From Paraburkholderia sp. BCC1886 (lineage in GTDB: Bacteria; Pseudomonadota; Gammaproteobacteria; Burkholderiales; Burkholderiaceae): a DNA stretch of 64,000 nucleotides. Positions 8,010 to 16,564 of the stretch are shown here, piece by piece; within the stretch, counting starts at the first letter, position 1, and every line of letters begins with the position of its first letter. A model generated the notes under the pieces. That model was not told where the DNA came from. It saw only the letters and a program-made list of their open reading frames with translations, and did not search any database. The position numbers and the translations under genes are program-made. Location: assembly GCF_900996245.1 (NCBI RefSeq), contig NZ_CAAJGK010000052.1, positions 62,001 to 126,000 on the forward strand, given 5' to 3'.

Positions 8010-10634
8010 TCAATCCAGCGGCCAGGTCGTGCGGCTCAGCGCGCGCACGGCCTGTGCCGACTCGAGCGCCAGCGCATCCTGAGCACGTTGACGACACAGC
8101 TGATAATCGAGATTGCGCACGCGCGCCTTGATACCCGGCACGGACACCGGATCCACCGACAACTCGGTGATGCCTAGCCCGACGAGCAAGGGCATGGCGA
8201 GCGGATCGCCCGCCAGCGCACCGCACACGCCGACCCATTTGCCATGTTGGCCCGCGCCGTGGACGGTCGCGGCGATCAGCCGCAGCACGGCCGGGTGCAA
8301 GCCGTCTGCCTGCGCGGCCAGATCGGCCTGACAGCGGTCCATCGCCAGCGTGTATTGCGTCAGATCGTTGGTGCCGATCGACAGAAAATCGGCGTGTCGC
8401 GCGAGTTGATCGGCCAGCAGCGCGGCCGACGGCACCTCGATCATCACGCCCACTTCGATGGGCTCCGTGCGCCCCGACTCGCGCGACAACTCGTCGATGC
8501 GCTGGCGAATCCGGATCAACTCACCCACGTCGGTCACCATCGGCAACAGAATGCGCACGGCGCCCAGCGGCCGCACCGCCAGCAAGCCGCGCAACTGCTC
8601 GTCGAGCAGATCGGGGCGCACCTGCGCGAGACGGATACCGCGCAGACCGAGCGCCGGGTTCGGCTCGGGCGGCAGCGTCAGGTAATCGACTTCCTTATCC
8701 GCGCCGACGTCGAGCGTGCGGATGATCGCCGTGCGTCCGCCCAGCGCATCCACGATCGACTGATAACTCTGACGATGCTCGTCCGTACTCGGCGCCGACG
8801 CGCGGTGGATGAACAGCAGTTCGGTGCGCAGCAGACCGACGGCATCGGCACCGTGATCGACGGCGGTCTTCGCGTCGTCGAGCGTGGCGATATTGGCCGC
8901 GACTTCGATCGCGCGGCCATCGGTGGTCGCCGCTGCCTGTTGCGATGTGCGGCGGTTGGCTTCGCGCACGTCGGCGAGACGCGAACGCTCCACCCGCGCG
9001 CGCTCGATGTCGGGCCCGGTCGGCGCGAATTCGAGCCGGCCGGTCGTCGCGTTCACGACCACCTCGGTGCCTTCGGGAATGGCATGCAGCGCATCGCCGA
9101 TGGCGACCAAAGCGGGGATGCCGGCTTGCCGCGCGAGAATTGCCGCATGCGAAGTGGCACCGCCGCGCGCCATCACGAGCGCGGTCACCCGCGTGCGATC
9201 CAGCGACGACAGGTCGGACGGCGTGAACTCGTCGGCGGCCAGCACGGCTTCTTCGGGCAGCGTGCGCGCCGCAGAGTTCGTGTAACCCAGCGCGCGCAGT
9301 ACGCGCTTCTCGATATCGCGCAGATCGGCGGCGCGTTCAGCCAGCAACGCGTCGTCGATGTTCGCGAGGATCGCGGTCTGCGCGCGGATCGATTCGCGCC
9401 ACGCGAAGCCCGCGCTCTTGCCGAGGCTGATCAGATCGCGCGCGGCGTCGAGCAGCGCGGGGTCTTCGAGCAGCACGCGATGCACGGCGAAGATGCCGGC
9501 TTCGCCTACCGCGCCGCGCTGCGACGCATCGCGCACGACCGTGTCGAGATCGGTGTCGACGGTTGCGATGGCTTTGTCGAGCAAGCGGCTCTCGGCCGCG
9601 GACGTGCCGCCCGCCTGCTCGGGTGGATCGAGATCGGCGTCGTCCCAGCGCAGCAGTTTGCCGACCGCGATACCCGGCGATGCGCACACGCCTGCGAGCG
9701 TGTTCGGCGCGGGAGCTTGCGCGGCTGCCGGCGGCGTCATGGTCGCGTTCGAGGACGGCGGCGATGGCGGCGATGGCGGCGCAAGCGATGCGGTACGCGC
9801 CGGTTTCGTCTCGACTTCACCGTGCGCTTCACGCGTCAACTCATGCGCGATGGCATCGATCGCGGCCTGCGCTTGCGGCCCGACACCGAGCAGTTCGACC
9901 GTCGCGCCTTCGCCCGCGCCCAGGCCGAGCAAACCGACCACGCTTTCGATCGCCGCCTTGCGGCCTTCGTAGCGCACTTCGACGCGCGCATCGAAACCGC
10001 GCGCCGCTTCACGCGCACGCGCCGCCGGCCGGGCATGCAGCCCGCCCGCCTGGACCAGCACGACCTGACGGCGTGCTTCTTCGGTGACATTGGTGGCGCT
10101 CGCGCGACGCGACGCCTCGGCCTGCGCACCATCGCGAGCGCGCAGCACCAGCAAGGGCGTGTTCCCGGCCAGCACGCGCGCGCCTTCGACGCGCTCGACA
10201 ATCTCGAACGCATCCGAATTGGCGATGGCGATCACCGAAATCAGACTCGGCGCGTGCAAAGCAATCTGGTCCTGATCGAACTCGATCAACACCTGGCCCG
10301 CGCGCACGTGCTCGCCTTGAGCGACCATCGGCGCGAAGCCCTTGCCGTTCAGCTCGACCGTATCGATGCCGATATGCAGCAGGATTTCCGCACCTTCGGC
10401 CGTAGCCAGCGTCACGGCGTGACCGGTGCGCGCAAGATGGGTAACGGTGCCGTCGCAAGGTGCGACGAGCCGCCCTTCGAGCGGATCGATGCCGATACCG
10501 TCGCCGAACATGCCGCCCGAAAACACCGGGTCGGGGACGTCGGCAAGCAGCACGACCGGACCGGTCAGCGGGGCAAGCAGCACTACATGGCCTTCGGAAT
10601 GGCTCTTCAAGCGGGACTCCTCGACACGTCTCAT
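8010..10634 (-). CDS. Fused PTS protein EIIA(Glc-type)-HPr-EI
   Basis: An 874-residue cytoplasmic phosphocarrier. Residues 15-165 are a glucose-type EIIA with active-site His87 (AEILLHIGID). Residues 190-272 are HPr with His200 (GGLHARPAA). A Pro/Ala-rich linker leads to Enzyme I (from about 312) with catalytic His496 (GGATSHAAIL) and the PEP-site motif FLSIGTNDLTQYTLAMDR. The protein can therefore pass phosphate from PEP to NagE without the general HPr and EI encoded near 36-38 kb. The family equivalent is NagF of Pseudomonas. It lies between nagB-II and nagE in the same operon, 31 bases ahead of nagE. Confidence 0.95.
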   Translation of the reverse strand: MRRVEESRLKSHSEGHVVLLAPLTGPVVLLADVPDPVFSGGMFGDGIGIDPLEGRLVAPCDGTVTHLARTGHAVTLATAEGAEILLHIGIDTVELNGKGFAPMVAQGEHVRAGQVLIEFDQDQIALHAPSLISVIAIANSDAFEIVERVEGARVLAGNTPLLVLRARDGAQAEASRRASATNVTEEARRQVVLVQAGGLHARPAARAREAARGFDARVEVRYEGRKAAIESVVGLLGLGAGEGATVELLGVGPQAQAAIDAIAHELTREAHGEVETKPARTASLAPPSPPSPPSSNATMTPPAAAQAPAPNTLAGVCASPGIAVGKLLRWDDADLDPPEQAGGTSAAESRLLDKAIATVDTDLDTVVRDASQRGAVGEAGIFAVHRVLLEDPALLDAARDLISLGKSAGFAWRESIRAQTAILANIDDALLAERAADLRDIEKRVLRALGYTNSAARTLPEEAVLAADEFTPSDLSSLDRTRVTALVMARGGATSHAAILARQAGIPALVAIGDALHAIPEGTEVVVNATTGRLEFAPTGPDIERARVERSRLADVREANRRTSQQAAATTDGRAIEVAANIATLDDAKTAVDHGADAVGLLRTELLFIHRASAPSTDEHRQSYQSIVDALGGRTAIIRTLDVGADKEVDYLTLPPEPNPALGLRGIRLAQVRPDLLDEQLRGLLAVRPLGAVRILLPMVTDVGELIRIRQRIDELSRESGRTEPIEVGVMIEVPSAALLADQLARHADFLSIGTNDLTQYTLAMDRCQADLAAQADGLHPAVLRLIAATVHGAGQHGKWVGVCGALAGDPLAMPLLVGLGITELSVDPVSVPGIKARVRNLDYQLCRQRAQDALALESAQAVRALSRTTWPLD

Positions 10635-10645
10635 CGGCTTTCTCG

Positions 10646-11653
10646 TCAGTGAGTTTCGGTGACTTTGTTGAGATGGCGCGGCGCGTCGGGATTGCGCCCG
10701 CGCGCGGCAGCGAGGCCGGCGGCCATCACGTAGAAAGACAGGATGGCGCCGATCGGATCGAGCGCCGCGTGAGCCGTGTTCGCGAGCGGCAGCGTGGCTT
10801 CGGGCACGTCGTCCGGCGCCGCGAGCAACACGCGCGCGCCGCGCGCCTGCATGTCGCGGGCGAGTTGCAGCAGACCGGCCTGTTCAGGTCCGCGCGGCGC
10901 GAACACCAGCAACGGATAGTCGCGATCGATCAGCTCCATCGGACCATGCCGCACTTCCGCGCTCGAAAACGCTTCGGCCTGAATGCCGGAGGTCTCTTTC
11001 AGTTTGAGCGCCGCTTCCTGCGCGATGGCGAGGCCCAGACCGCGGCCGATCACGATCATTCGCTCGACGCCGCGCAAGGCTTCCACCGCCGCCGACCAGT
11101 CGAGCCGGCCCGCCACGCGCAGTGCGTCGGGCAAGGTGTTCAATGCGCCGAGCAGCGCGGCGTCGTTCTGCCAGTGCGCAACGAGTTGCGCGCCGATCGA
11201 CAGCATCGCGATATAGCTCTTGGTGGCGGCGACGCTGAGTTCGGGACCGGCAACCAGCGGCAGATCGAACTCGCACGCGTCGGCGAGCGGCGAGCCCGGC
11301 ACGTTCACCGCGGCCACCGTCAGCGCGCCGGCGTTGCGCAGCGCCTGCATCGTGCCGATCAGGTCCGGGCTCTTACCCGACTGCGAGAAAGCCAGCGCGA
11401 GCTGATCGCGCACCTGCAACGGTGCTTGCTGCAACGTCGCGACCGACATCGGCAACGACGCCACCGGCACACCTAGCCGGCTCATCGTCAGGCTCGCGAA
11501 ATAACTGGCAGCGTGGTCCGAACTGCCGCGCGCGACCGTCAACGCGACATGGCGCGGCTGCTGCGCGAGCTTCGCGGCCAGCGCCTCGACGCGCGAGGTG
11601 TCCGTGAGTTGCGCGGCGACCGTCTCGGCGGACGCCAGCGCCTCGTTAAGCAT
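10646..11653 (-). CDS. NagB-II glucosamine-6-phosphate deaminase (SIS-domain)
   Basis: About 335 residues with two SIS sugar-isomerase domains: ARGSSDHAASYFA and FSQSGKSPDLIGT in the first, IGRGLGLAIAQEAALKLKE and EVRHGPMELID in the second. The family resembles the isomerase half of GlmS and converts glucosamine-6-phosphate to fructose-6-phosphate plus ammonia. The gene follows nagA with overlapping ends, so translation is probably coupled. The start is uncertain: ATG at 11653 is given, but AAGGAG is optimally spaced (6 bases) from an in-frame TTG at 11662, which may be the true start. Confidence 0.92.
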   Translation of the reverse strand: MLNEALASAETVAAQLTDTSRVEALAAKLAQQPRHVALTVARGSSDHAASYFASLTMSRLGVPVASLPMSVATLQQAPLQVRDQLALAFSQSGKSPDLIGTMQALRNAGALTVAAVNVPGSPLADACEFDLPLVAGPELSVAATKSYIAMLSIGAQLVAHWQNDAALLGALNTLPDALRVAGRLDWSAAVEALRGVERMIVIGRGLGLAIAQEAALKLKETSGIQAEAFSSAEVRHGPMELIDRDYPLLVFAPRGPEQAGLLQLARDMQARGARVLLAAPDDVPEATLPLANTAHAALDPIGAILSFYVMAAGLAAARGRNPDAPRHLNKVTETH

Positions 11654-12749
11654 GTTCGACAATTGCTTCTCCTTCGACGTAAGTTGCACACAGCGCCAGT
11701 TCGCGATCGAACACGACCAGGTCGGCCCACGCGCCGCGGGCAATGCGGCCGCGGTCTTCGATGCCAAGATAGTCGGCGGCGTAACGCGACAAACGGTTCG
11801 ATACGTCGGCCATCGGCAAGCCGAGCGACACCAGATTGCGCAGCGCCTGATCCATCGTCAGCGTGCTGCCGGCAAGCGTGCCGTCGGCGAGACGCACGCC
11901 GCCGAGACACTTCGTCACGTGCTGGCTGCCGAGGCGATATTCGCCGTCGGGCATGCCGGTGGCGGAAGTGCTGTCCGTCACCACGTACAGACGCGGAATC
12001 GCGCGCAGCGCGGTGCGGATCGCGCCCGGATGAACGTGCAGCAGGTCAGGGATGATTTCGGCGTATTCGGCATGCGCGAGCGCGGCGCCGACCAGTCCCG
12101 GATTGCGATGGTGCAGCGGCGACATGGCGTTGAACAGATGCGTGAAGCCGCAGGCGCCATGCTTGAGCGCGGCGACGGCGTCGTCGTAGGTGCCGAGCGA
12201 ATGGCCGAGCTGCACGCGCACACCGCGCGCCGCCATCTCCGAAATGATGTCCATGTGACCGGCGATTTCGGGCGCCAGCGTGACCACGCGGATCGGCGCG
12301 ATCGACAGATACTTCTGCACTTCTTCCAGCACCGCCGAGACCGCCGCGTCCGGCTGCGCGCCGAGTTTGCCGGGGTTGATGTACGGACCTTCCAGATGCA
12401 CGCCCAGTACGCGCGCGCCGCCGGGTGTGCGCACCCGCGCGAGATCGCCGAGACCGGCGACGACGCTCATCAGTTCGTCGCGCGGCGCGGTCATGGTGGT
12501 GGCGAGCAGGCTCGTCGTGCCGTAGCGAGCATGCGTGCGCGTGATGGTGTGAATCGCGTCGCCCGCTTCCATCACGTCGGCGCCGCCGCCGCCGTGCACG
12601 TGCAGGTCGATGAAGCCCGGCAGGATGTACGGCGAATCGTTCGTCGACGGATCGACGGGGTCGCCGGTCAGCGCAACGATGCGGCCGTTTTCGTATTCGA
12701 GCGTGCCGTGAATCCAGCCGTCGGAGGTGAGTATGTTTCCGTTGAGCAT
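11646..12749 (-). CDS. nagA: N-acetylglucosamine-6-phosphate deacetylase
   Basis: A 367-residue amidohydrolase that removes acetate from GlcNAc-6-phosphate, giving glucosamine-6-phosphate for NagB-II. The metal-binding His-x-His is at 50 and 52 (GFIDLHVHGGGG). Downstream come HLEGPYIN with the metal-ligand Glu, HLFNAMSPLHHR, and the catalytic Asp in VTDSTSATG. Length and order fit the family. It lies between the GntR regulator and nagB-II and overlaps the latter by 8 bases. Confidence 0.97.
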   Translation of the reverse strand: MLNGNILTSDGWIHGTLEYENGRIVALTGDPVDPSTNDSPYILPGFIDLHVHGGGGADVMEAGDAIHTITRTHARYGTTSLLATTMTAPRDELMSVVAGLGDLARVRTPGGARVLGVHLEGPYINPGKLGAQPDAAVSAVLEEVQKYLSIAPIRVVTLAPEIAGHMDIISEMAARGVRVQLGHSLGTYDDAVAALKHGACGFTHLFNAMSPLHHRNPGLVGAALAHAEYAEIIPDLLHVHPGAIRTALRAIPRLYVVTDSTSATGMPDGEYRLGSQHVTKCLGGVRLADGTLAGSTLTMDQALRNLVSLGLPMADVSNRLSRYAADYLGIEDRGRIARGAWADLVVFDRELALCATYVEGEAIVEHA

Positions 12750-12806
12750 GAGTCTCTCTGGTAAGACGTGATGCGAATAGGGGCGAACGAGGCGTGGCTC
12801 GCCGGG

Positions 12807-13541
12807 TCAGGTCCGCAGTTCAGCCACGAAGTCGTAGTAATCGTCGCGACAGTACGTGTCCGTGAGTTCGATTGCGCGCTGGTCGGCGCTATAACCGATA
12901 CGGGTAATGACCAGCAGCGCCGAGCGTGGTTCGACATCCATCAACGTTGCGATCTCGCTCGACGCGTTGACCGCGCGAAAGTGCTGCAACGCGCGCACGA
13001 CCGCCGCGCCGCGTTGTTCCAGATAACTGTAGAGCGAGATGCCGATAGCCTGCGGCTCGGGCACAACGGCCACCGGTAAGGCCGAGTGCTCGACCGCCAT
13101 GACGATGCCGTCCGCGCGCCGCAACCGCCGCAAACTCGCGACCGCCGCGCCTGGCGACAAGCCCAGGTGAACGAGTTCGTCGCGATTCGCCGCGCGGATC
13201 TCGCGCTCGAGCCAGACGGAGTCCGGCTGGAAACCTCGTTGCTGCATCTTCTTCGTGAAACCGGTGAGCCGCGAAAGCGGATCTTCGACACGCGGCGTGA
13301 TGAAACTGCCTGCGCCACGCGCGCGCCGGATCAAGCCCTGCTCGACCAGCAATTCGATGGCCTTACGCGCCGTAATGCGCGACACGCCGATCGCGTCCGA
13401 CAACGTGCGCTCCGAAGGCAGTGCCTCGCCCGCCGACCACACGCCGCAGTGAATTGCAGTAGCCAGATTGCGGGCGAGTTGCAAATAGAGCGGCGTAACG
13501 TTGCGAGCGTCGGGCGTCAGCGCGGACCAGCGTGTCTCCAT
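12807..13541 (-). CDS. GntR/HutC-family regulator of the GlcNAc operon
   Basis: A 244-residue regulator with an N-terminal winged helix-turn-helix (SERTLSDAIGVSRITARKAIELLVEQGLI) and a C-terminal UTRA ligand domain ending YCRDDYYDFVAELR. This is the NagR/NagQ/DasR architecture, in which glucosamine-6-phosphate or GlcNAc-6-phosphate releases the repressor from DNA. As first gene of the operon it probably also represses itself through the sites at 13609-13822. The ATG at 13541 has GGAG six bases upstream; the frame stays open further upstream without a ribosome site. Confidence 0.93.
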   Translation of the reverse strand: METRWSALTPDARNVTPLYLQLARNLATAIHCGVWSAGEALPSERTLSDAIGVSRITARKAIELLVEQGLIRRARGAGSFITPRVEDPLSRLTGFTKKMQQRGFQPDSVWLEREIRAANRDELVHLGLSPGAAVASLRRLRRADGIVMAVEHSALPVAVVPEPQAIGISLYSYLEQRGAAVVRALQHFRAVNASSEIATLMDVEPRSALLVITRIGYSADQRAIELTDTYCRDDYYDFVAELRT

Positions 13542-13592
13542 GGGGCTCCACCGGACGAATGGGGTGAGTACGACCAAAAAAAACGAGAGCCC

Positions 13593-13620
13593 ATTATATA
13601 ACCACAACAATACCAGTCAA
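13593..13620 (-). promoter_or_regulatory. Sigma-70 promoter of the nag operon
   Basis: Read on the minus strand, TTGACT (13620-13615) is followed by a 16-base spacer and TATAAT (13598-13593), an almost perfect sigma-70 promoter. The operator-like GACTGGTATT overlaps the -35 box and the spacer, ideal for repression. The transcript would start about 45 bases ahead of the regulator gene. Confidence 0.8.
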
Positions 13621-13822
13621 CCACCGCATTCCGTTTTGGTATGATGTTTCTCAAAGTCTTACTGGACGGCCTTTACAGCCCTATTCGCCCAGCTTTTTCA
13701 CAACAAAGAAACACTCGGTATTTACCCTGACTGGTCTGGTATAAAAACGAATTTCAGGACGACTGGTATTCATCCATGACTAACACTCGCCTTACGGTAA
13801 ATACCTGTCGAATACCAGTTTG
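13609..13822. promoter_or_regulatory. Cluster of NagR-type operator repeats
   Basis: Within 215 bases the core TGGTAT/ATACCA recurs: AATACCAGTC (13609-13618), TTGGTATG (13637-13643), ACTGGTCTGGTATA (13730-13743), GACTGGTATTC (13761-13771) and GAATACCAGTT (13810-13820). The last two form an inverted repeat. Two further near-palindromes, GGTATTTACC (13717-13726) and GGTAAATACC (13797-13806), are reverse complements of each other. The resemblance to NagR/DasR sites (ACTGGTCTAGACCAGT type) suggests control of both the nag operon and the divergent gene. The rest of the 13542-13914 gap is AT-rich and shows no gene. Confidence 0.7.
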
Positions 13823-13914
13823 CGAACCCGGTGATTCGCCTGTGCTTTTTTAAAAGAACCCCTTCCCATATAGTGCTGTGTACTAAACGATCAAAAATTT
13901 CGAGAGAGCCGCAG

Positions 13915-14841
13915 GTGACCGATTCCGAAGCGCTAAAACGCGCACATGCCGTCCGTCATTTCAATCGTTTTTACACGCAGTACATCGGCGCGCTCCATGA
14001 GGGCCTGGCCAGCAGCGAATTCTCGCTGACGGAAGTGCGCGTGCTGCACGAGTTGCATCGCAAGGACGGCCAGACCGCGTCGGCACTCGGGCGCTCGCTG
14101 GGACTCGACAGCGGTTATCTCAGCCGCCTGCTGACCAGCTTCGAGCGGCGCGACCTGATTACCCGCCGCCCGTCCGAAACGGATGCGCGACAGTCGCTGC
14201 TAGGTCTCACCGAACATGGCCGGACGGTATATGTCCCGCTCGATAACGCGGCGCTGTGCGAGGTCTCGGCATTGCTCGAAGGCCTGAGCGCACTCAGCCA
14301 GGAACAGATGATCGTCGCGATGAAGTTGATCGAGCGCATGCTCAATCCGGCGCCGAGAGTCGGGGCCGTGACGTTGCGGCAGCCGCGCGCAGGCGAGTGC
14401 AGCTGGCTCGTCCACCGGCAGGCGCAGTGGTTCGCCGCGAAGTATGGTTGGGGCGCTTCGTTCGAAGGATTGCTGGCGCGCATCGTCGCCGATTACACGC
14501 AGCGCGACGACTCGCCGCGCGAGACGTGCTGGGTGGCCGATCAGGGCGGCATGGTGGTCGGCTCGGCGTGCGTCGTCGCGGTGTCGGCGACGGTGGCGGG
14601 CGTCAAGCTGTTATGGGTCGAACCGGACGTGCAGCGCTCCGGCATCGGTACGCAACTGCTCGGCGAGTGCGTGGGCTTCGCGCGCCGCGCAGGCTACACG
14701 AAGCTCACGCTGACCACGGCGAGCGTGCTGGATGGACTGCTGCGACTGTTCGAGCGCGCCGGGTTCCGGCAGGCGGGCAAGGCGCCCGCGCATCGCTTCG
14801 GTCAGGAGATGACGATCGAGCGCTGGGAACTGGACCTTTGA
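13915..14841 (+). CDS. MarR-family regulator fused to a GNAT acetyltransferase
   Basis: A 308-residue two-domain protein. Residues 1-145 are a MarR winged helix (SALGRSLGLDSGYLSRLLTSFERRDLITRR, then SLLGLTEHG). Residues 155-308 are a GNAT fold with the acetyl-CoA loop near VEPDVQRSGIGTQLLGECVGFARRAGY and a C-terminal LFERAGFRQAG. This arrangement is known among bacterial helix-turn-helix GNAT proteins, but substrates are mostly unknown. The start is taken as GTG at 13915 behind GAGAGAG; the frame is open to 13831. It is transcribed away from the nag operon across a shared region rich in operator repeats. Confidence 0.88.
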   Translation: MTDSEALKRAHAVRHFNRFYTQYIGALHEGLASSEFSLTEVRVLHELHRKDGQTASALGRSLGLDSGYLSRLLTSFERRDLITRRPSETDARQSLLGLTEHGRTVYVPLDNAALCEVSALLEGLSALSQEQMIVAMKLIERMLNPAPRVGAVTLRQPRAGECSWLVHRQAQWFAAKYGWGASFEGLLARIVADYTQRDDSPRETCWVADQGGMVVGSACVVAVSATVAGVKLLWVEPDVQRSGIGTQLLGECVGFARRAGYTKLTLTTASVLDGLLRLFERAGFRQAGKAPAHRFGQEMTIERWELDL

Positions 14842-14881
14842 AGCGGCTGTTCCGTCGCGCCCGATCACGATCGCGCCGTCG

Positions 14882-15697
14882 TTAGAACGACGGCACCACC
14901 GCACCCTTGAACTGCGTCTTGATGAACTGACGCACGTCTTCCGACTGGTAAGCCGCCACGAGTTTCTTCACCCAGGGCTTGTCCTTGTCCTGCGCGCGCA
15001 CGGCAATCAGGTTCGCGTACGGGCTGTGAATGCCTTCGAGCGCGATGGCGTCTTTGGTCGGCTGCAGACCGGCGGCCAGCGCGAAGTTCGTGTTGATCGC
15101 CGCGGCGTCCACGTCCGACAGCGAACGCGGCAGTTGCGCGGCGTCGAGTTCGACCAGCTTGATCTTCTTCGGATTGGTAGCGACGTCGAGCGGCGTGGCG
15201 TTATTGCCGTCGGTACCGGCGCCCGCCTTCAGCGTGATCAGGCCTTGCGTTTGTAGCAGCAGGAGCGCGCGATTTTCGTTCGACGGGTCGTTGGGCACCG
15301 CCACCCTGGCGCCTTGCGGCAGATCCTTCAGCGACTTCAGCTTCTTCGAATAGATGCCGAGCGGCGAGATATACGTGAGGCCCGCGCTGACGATCTTGTA
15401 GCCGCGCTGTTTGACCTGGCTGTCGAGATACGGCTGATGCTGGAAGCTGTTCGCGTCGAGATCGCCGGCGTCGAGGGCGGCGTTCGGCTGCACGTAGTCG
15501 TTGAATTCGACGACCTTCACGTTCAGGCCTTCGCGTTTGGCCACCTTGGTGACCACTTCCCAGATTTGTGAGTCCGGGCCGCCGATCGTGCCGACCTTGA
15601 TGACCTTGTCGTCCGCATGTGCGCCGAGGCTGGCGACGAGCGTCGCGCTGGCGAGTGCGAGGGTAGAAAGGGCTTTGAGGATGTTTCTGCGCTGCAT
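14882..15697 (-). CDS. metQ: MetQ/NlpA-family methionine-binding protein
   Basis: A 271-residue periplasmic binding protein: signal peptide (about 1-29, ending GAHA), then KVIKVGTIGGPDSQIWEVV and FNDYVQPNAALDAGDLDANSFQHQPYLD, the MetQ ligand-site segment. No lipobox cysteine is present, so it is probably soluble. MetQ normally feeds the MetNI ABC transporter, but no metN or metI is nearby in this window. The ATG at 15697 is taken because the signal peptide starts there. The 244 bases upstream to sco1 show no further gene. Confidence 0.9.
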   Translation of the reverse strand: MQRRNILKALSTLALASATLVASLGAHADDKVIKVGTIGGPDSQIWEVVTKVAKREGLNVKVVEFNDYVQPNAALDAGDLDANSFQHQPYLDSQVKQRGYKIVSAGLTYISPLGIYSKKLKSLKDLPQGARVAVPNDPSNENRALLLLQTQGLITLKAGAGTDGNNATPLDVATNPKKIKLVELDAAQLPRSLSDVDAAAINTNFALAAGLQPTKDAIALEGIHSPYANLIAVRAQDKDKPWVKKLVAAYQSEDVRQFIKTQFKGAVVPSF

Positions 15698-15941
15698 GTG
15701 ATTCTCGCTTTTTCTGATCGATGTCAGATTGGGTGGAAGCCGGCGGCCGCTGCGCTCGTGACGCAGGGCCACCAACTGGACCGCCATGCTCTCATACGCC
15801 CTACAGGACGGGAAATATCAAAATCGAATAGGGATATGCCGGCTCGACGTCGATCGATCCTGACGGGGCGGCCATGAGAACAGTGGCGGGGAAATTCGAA
15901 GAACGGCCGCGCGGCAGACGCGCGCGGCGTTCGTTTGTCGC

Positions 15942-16559
15942 TCAGTCGAGCAACAGCTTGAAGTCGTGCACCCACGGCGTCGCGCCCTGGCCGTCGCGCG
16001 CGAAGAGTCGCAGTTTGCCGTCCGTGTCGAACACGAAGCTCGCCGCCGTGTGGTCCATCGTGTAGCTGTCCGGCGTTTTACCGGGCACCTTCGCGTAATA
16101 CACGCGGAAGTCTTTGGTCACCTTGGTGAGTTGGGCCTGGTCGGCCGGATGCAGGCCGACGAACGTCGGGTTGAACGCCGACGTGTATTGCCCCAGCAAA
16201 GCCGGTGTATCGCGTTCGGGATCGACGGTGACGAACAGAACCTGCACGCGCTTCGCGTCGTCAGGACCGATTTGCTGCAGTGCCTGCGACAGTTCGGCCA
16301 TGGTGGTCGGGCAGACATCCGGGCAATGCGTGTAGCCGAAGAACAGCACGACCACCTTGCCCTTGTAGTCCGCGAGTGTGCGGACTTTGCCCGTCGTATC
16401 CGGCAGCGAGAAATCACTGCCGAACTGCGTATTGCCGGTGATGTCGAGATTCGTGAAAGCCGGCGCCTGTTTGCCGCAACCGGCCAGAAGCGCGGCGCCG
16501 CCGAGGACACAGCCGATCACGGCGAGACGCGCCGCCCGCACGATGCGATGGTTGAGCAT
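15942..16559 (-). CDS. SCO1/SenC copper chaperone lipoprotein
   Basis: A 205-residue membrane-anchored thioredoxin-fold protein that delivers copper to the CuA site of cytochrome c oxidase. It has an N-terminal lipobox (LLAGC, Cys28), the copper-binding CPDVC (Cys79, Cys83) inside YTHCPDVCPTTM, and the conserved His170 in MDHTAASF. The ATG at 16559 begins the signal sequence and lies 5 bases after ctaB. It is the last gene of the SURF1-SCO-like-ctaA-ctaB-sco1 string. Confidence 0.94.
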   Translation of the reverse strand: MLNHRIVRAARLAVIGCVLGGAALLAGCGKQAPAFTNLDITGNTQFGSDFSLPDTTGKVRTLADYKGKVVVLFFGYTHCPDVCPTTMAELSQALQQIGPDDAKRVQVLFVTVDPERDTPALLGQYTSAFNPTFVGLHPADQAQLTKVTKDFRVYYAKVPGKTPDSYTMDHTAASFVFDTDGKLRLFARDGQGATPWVHDFKLLLD

Positions 16560-16564
16560 AGGTG

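Noticed and set aside
6230..8131. Plus-strand open frame of 633 codons
   Set aside because: It is antisense to nagE and has the same Arg/His-rich shadow composition.
8244..10652. Plus-strand open frame of 802 codons
   Set aside because: It lies antisense to the EIIA-HPr-EI gene; its product is Arg/His/Gln-rich without any domain. GC-rich codon bias produces such long shadow frames.
14875..14894. Hairpin GCCGTCGTT/AACGACGGC as a terminator
   Set aside because: It lies across the metQ stop codon with no T-run on either side; probably a chance palindrome or weak structure.
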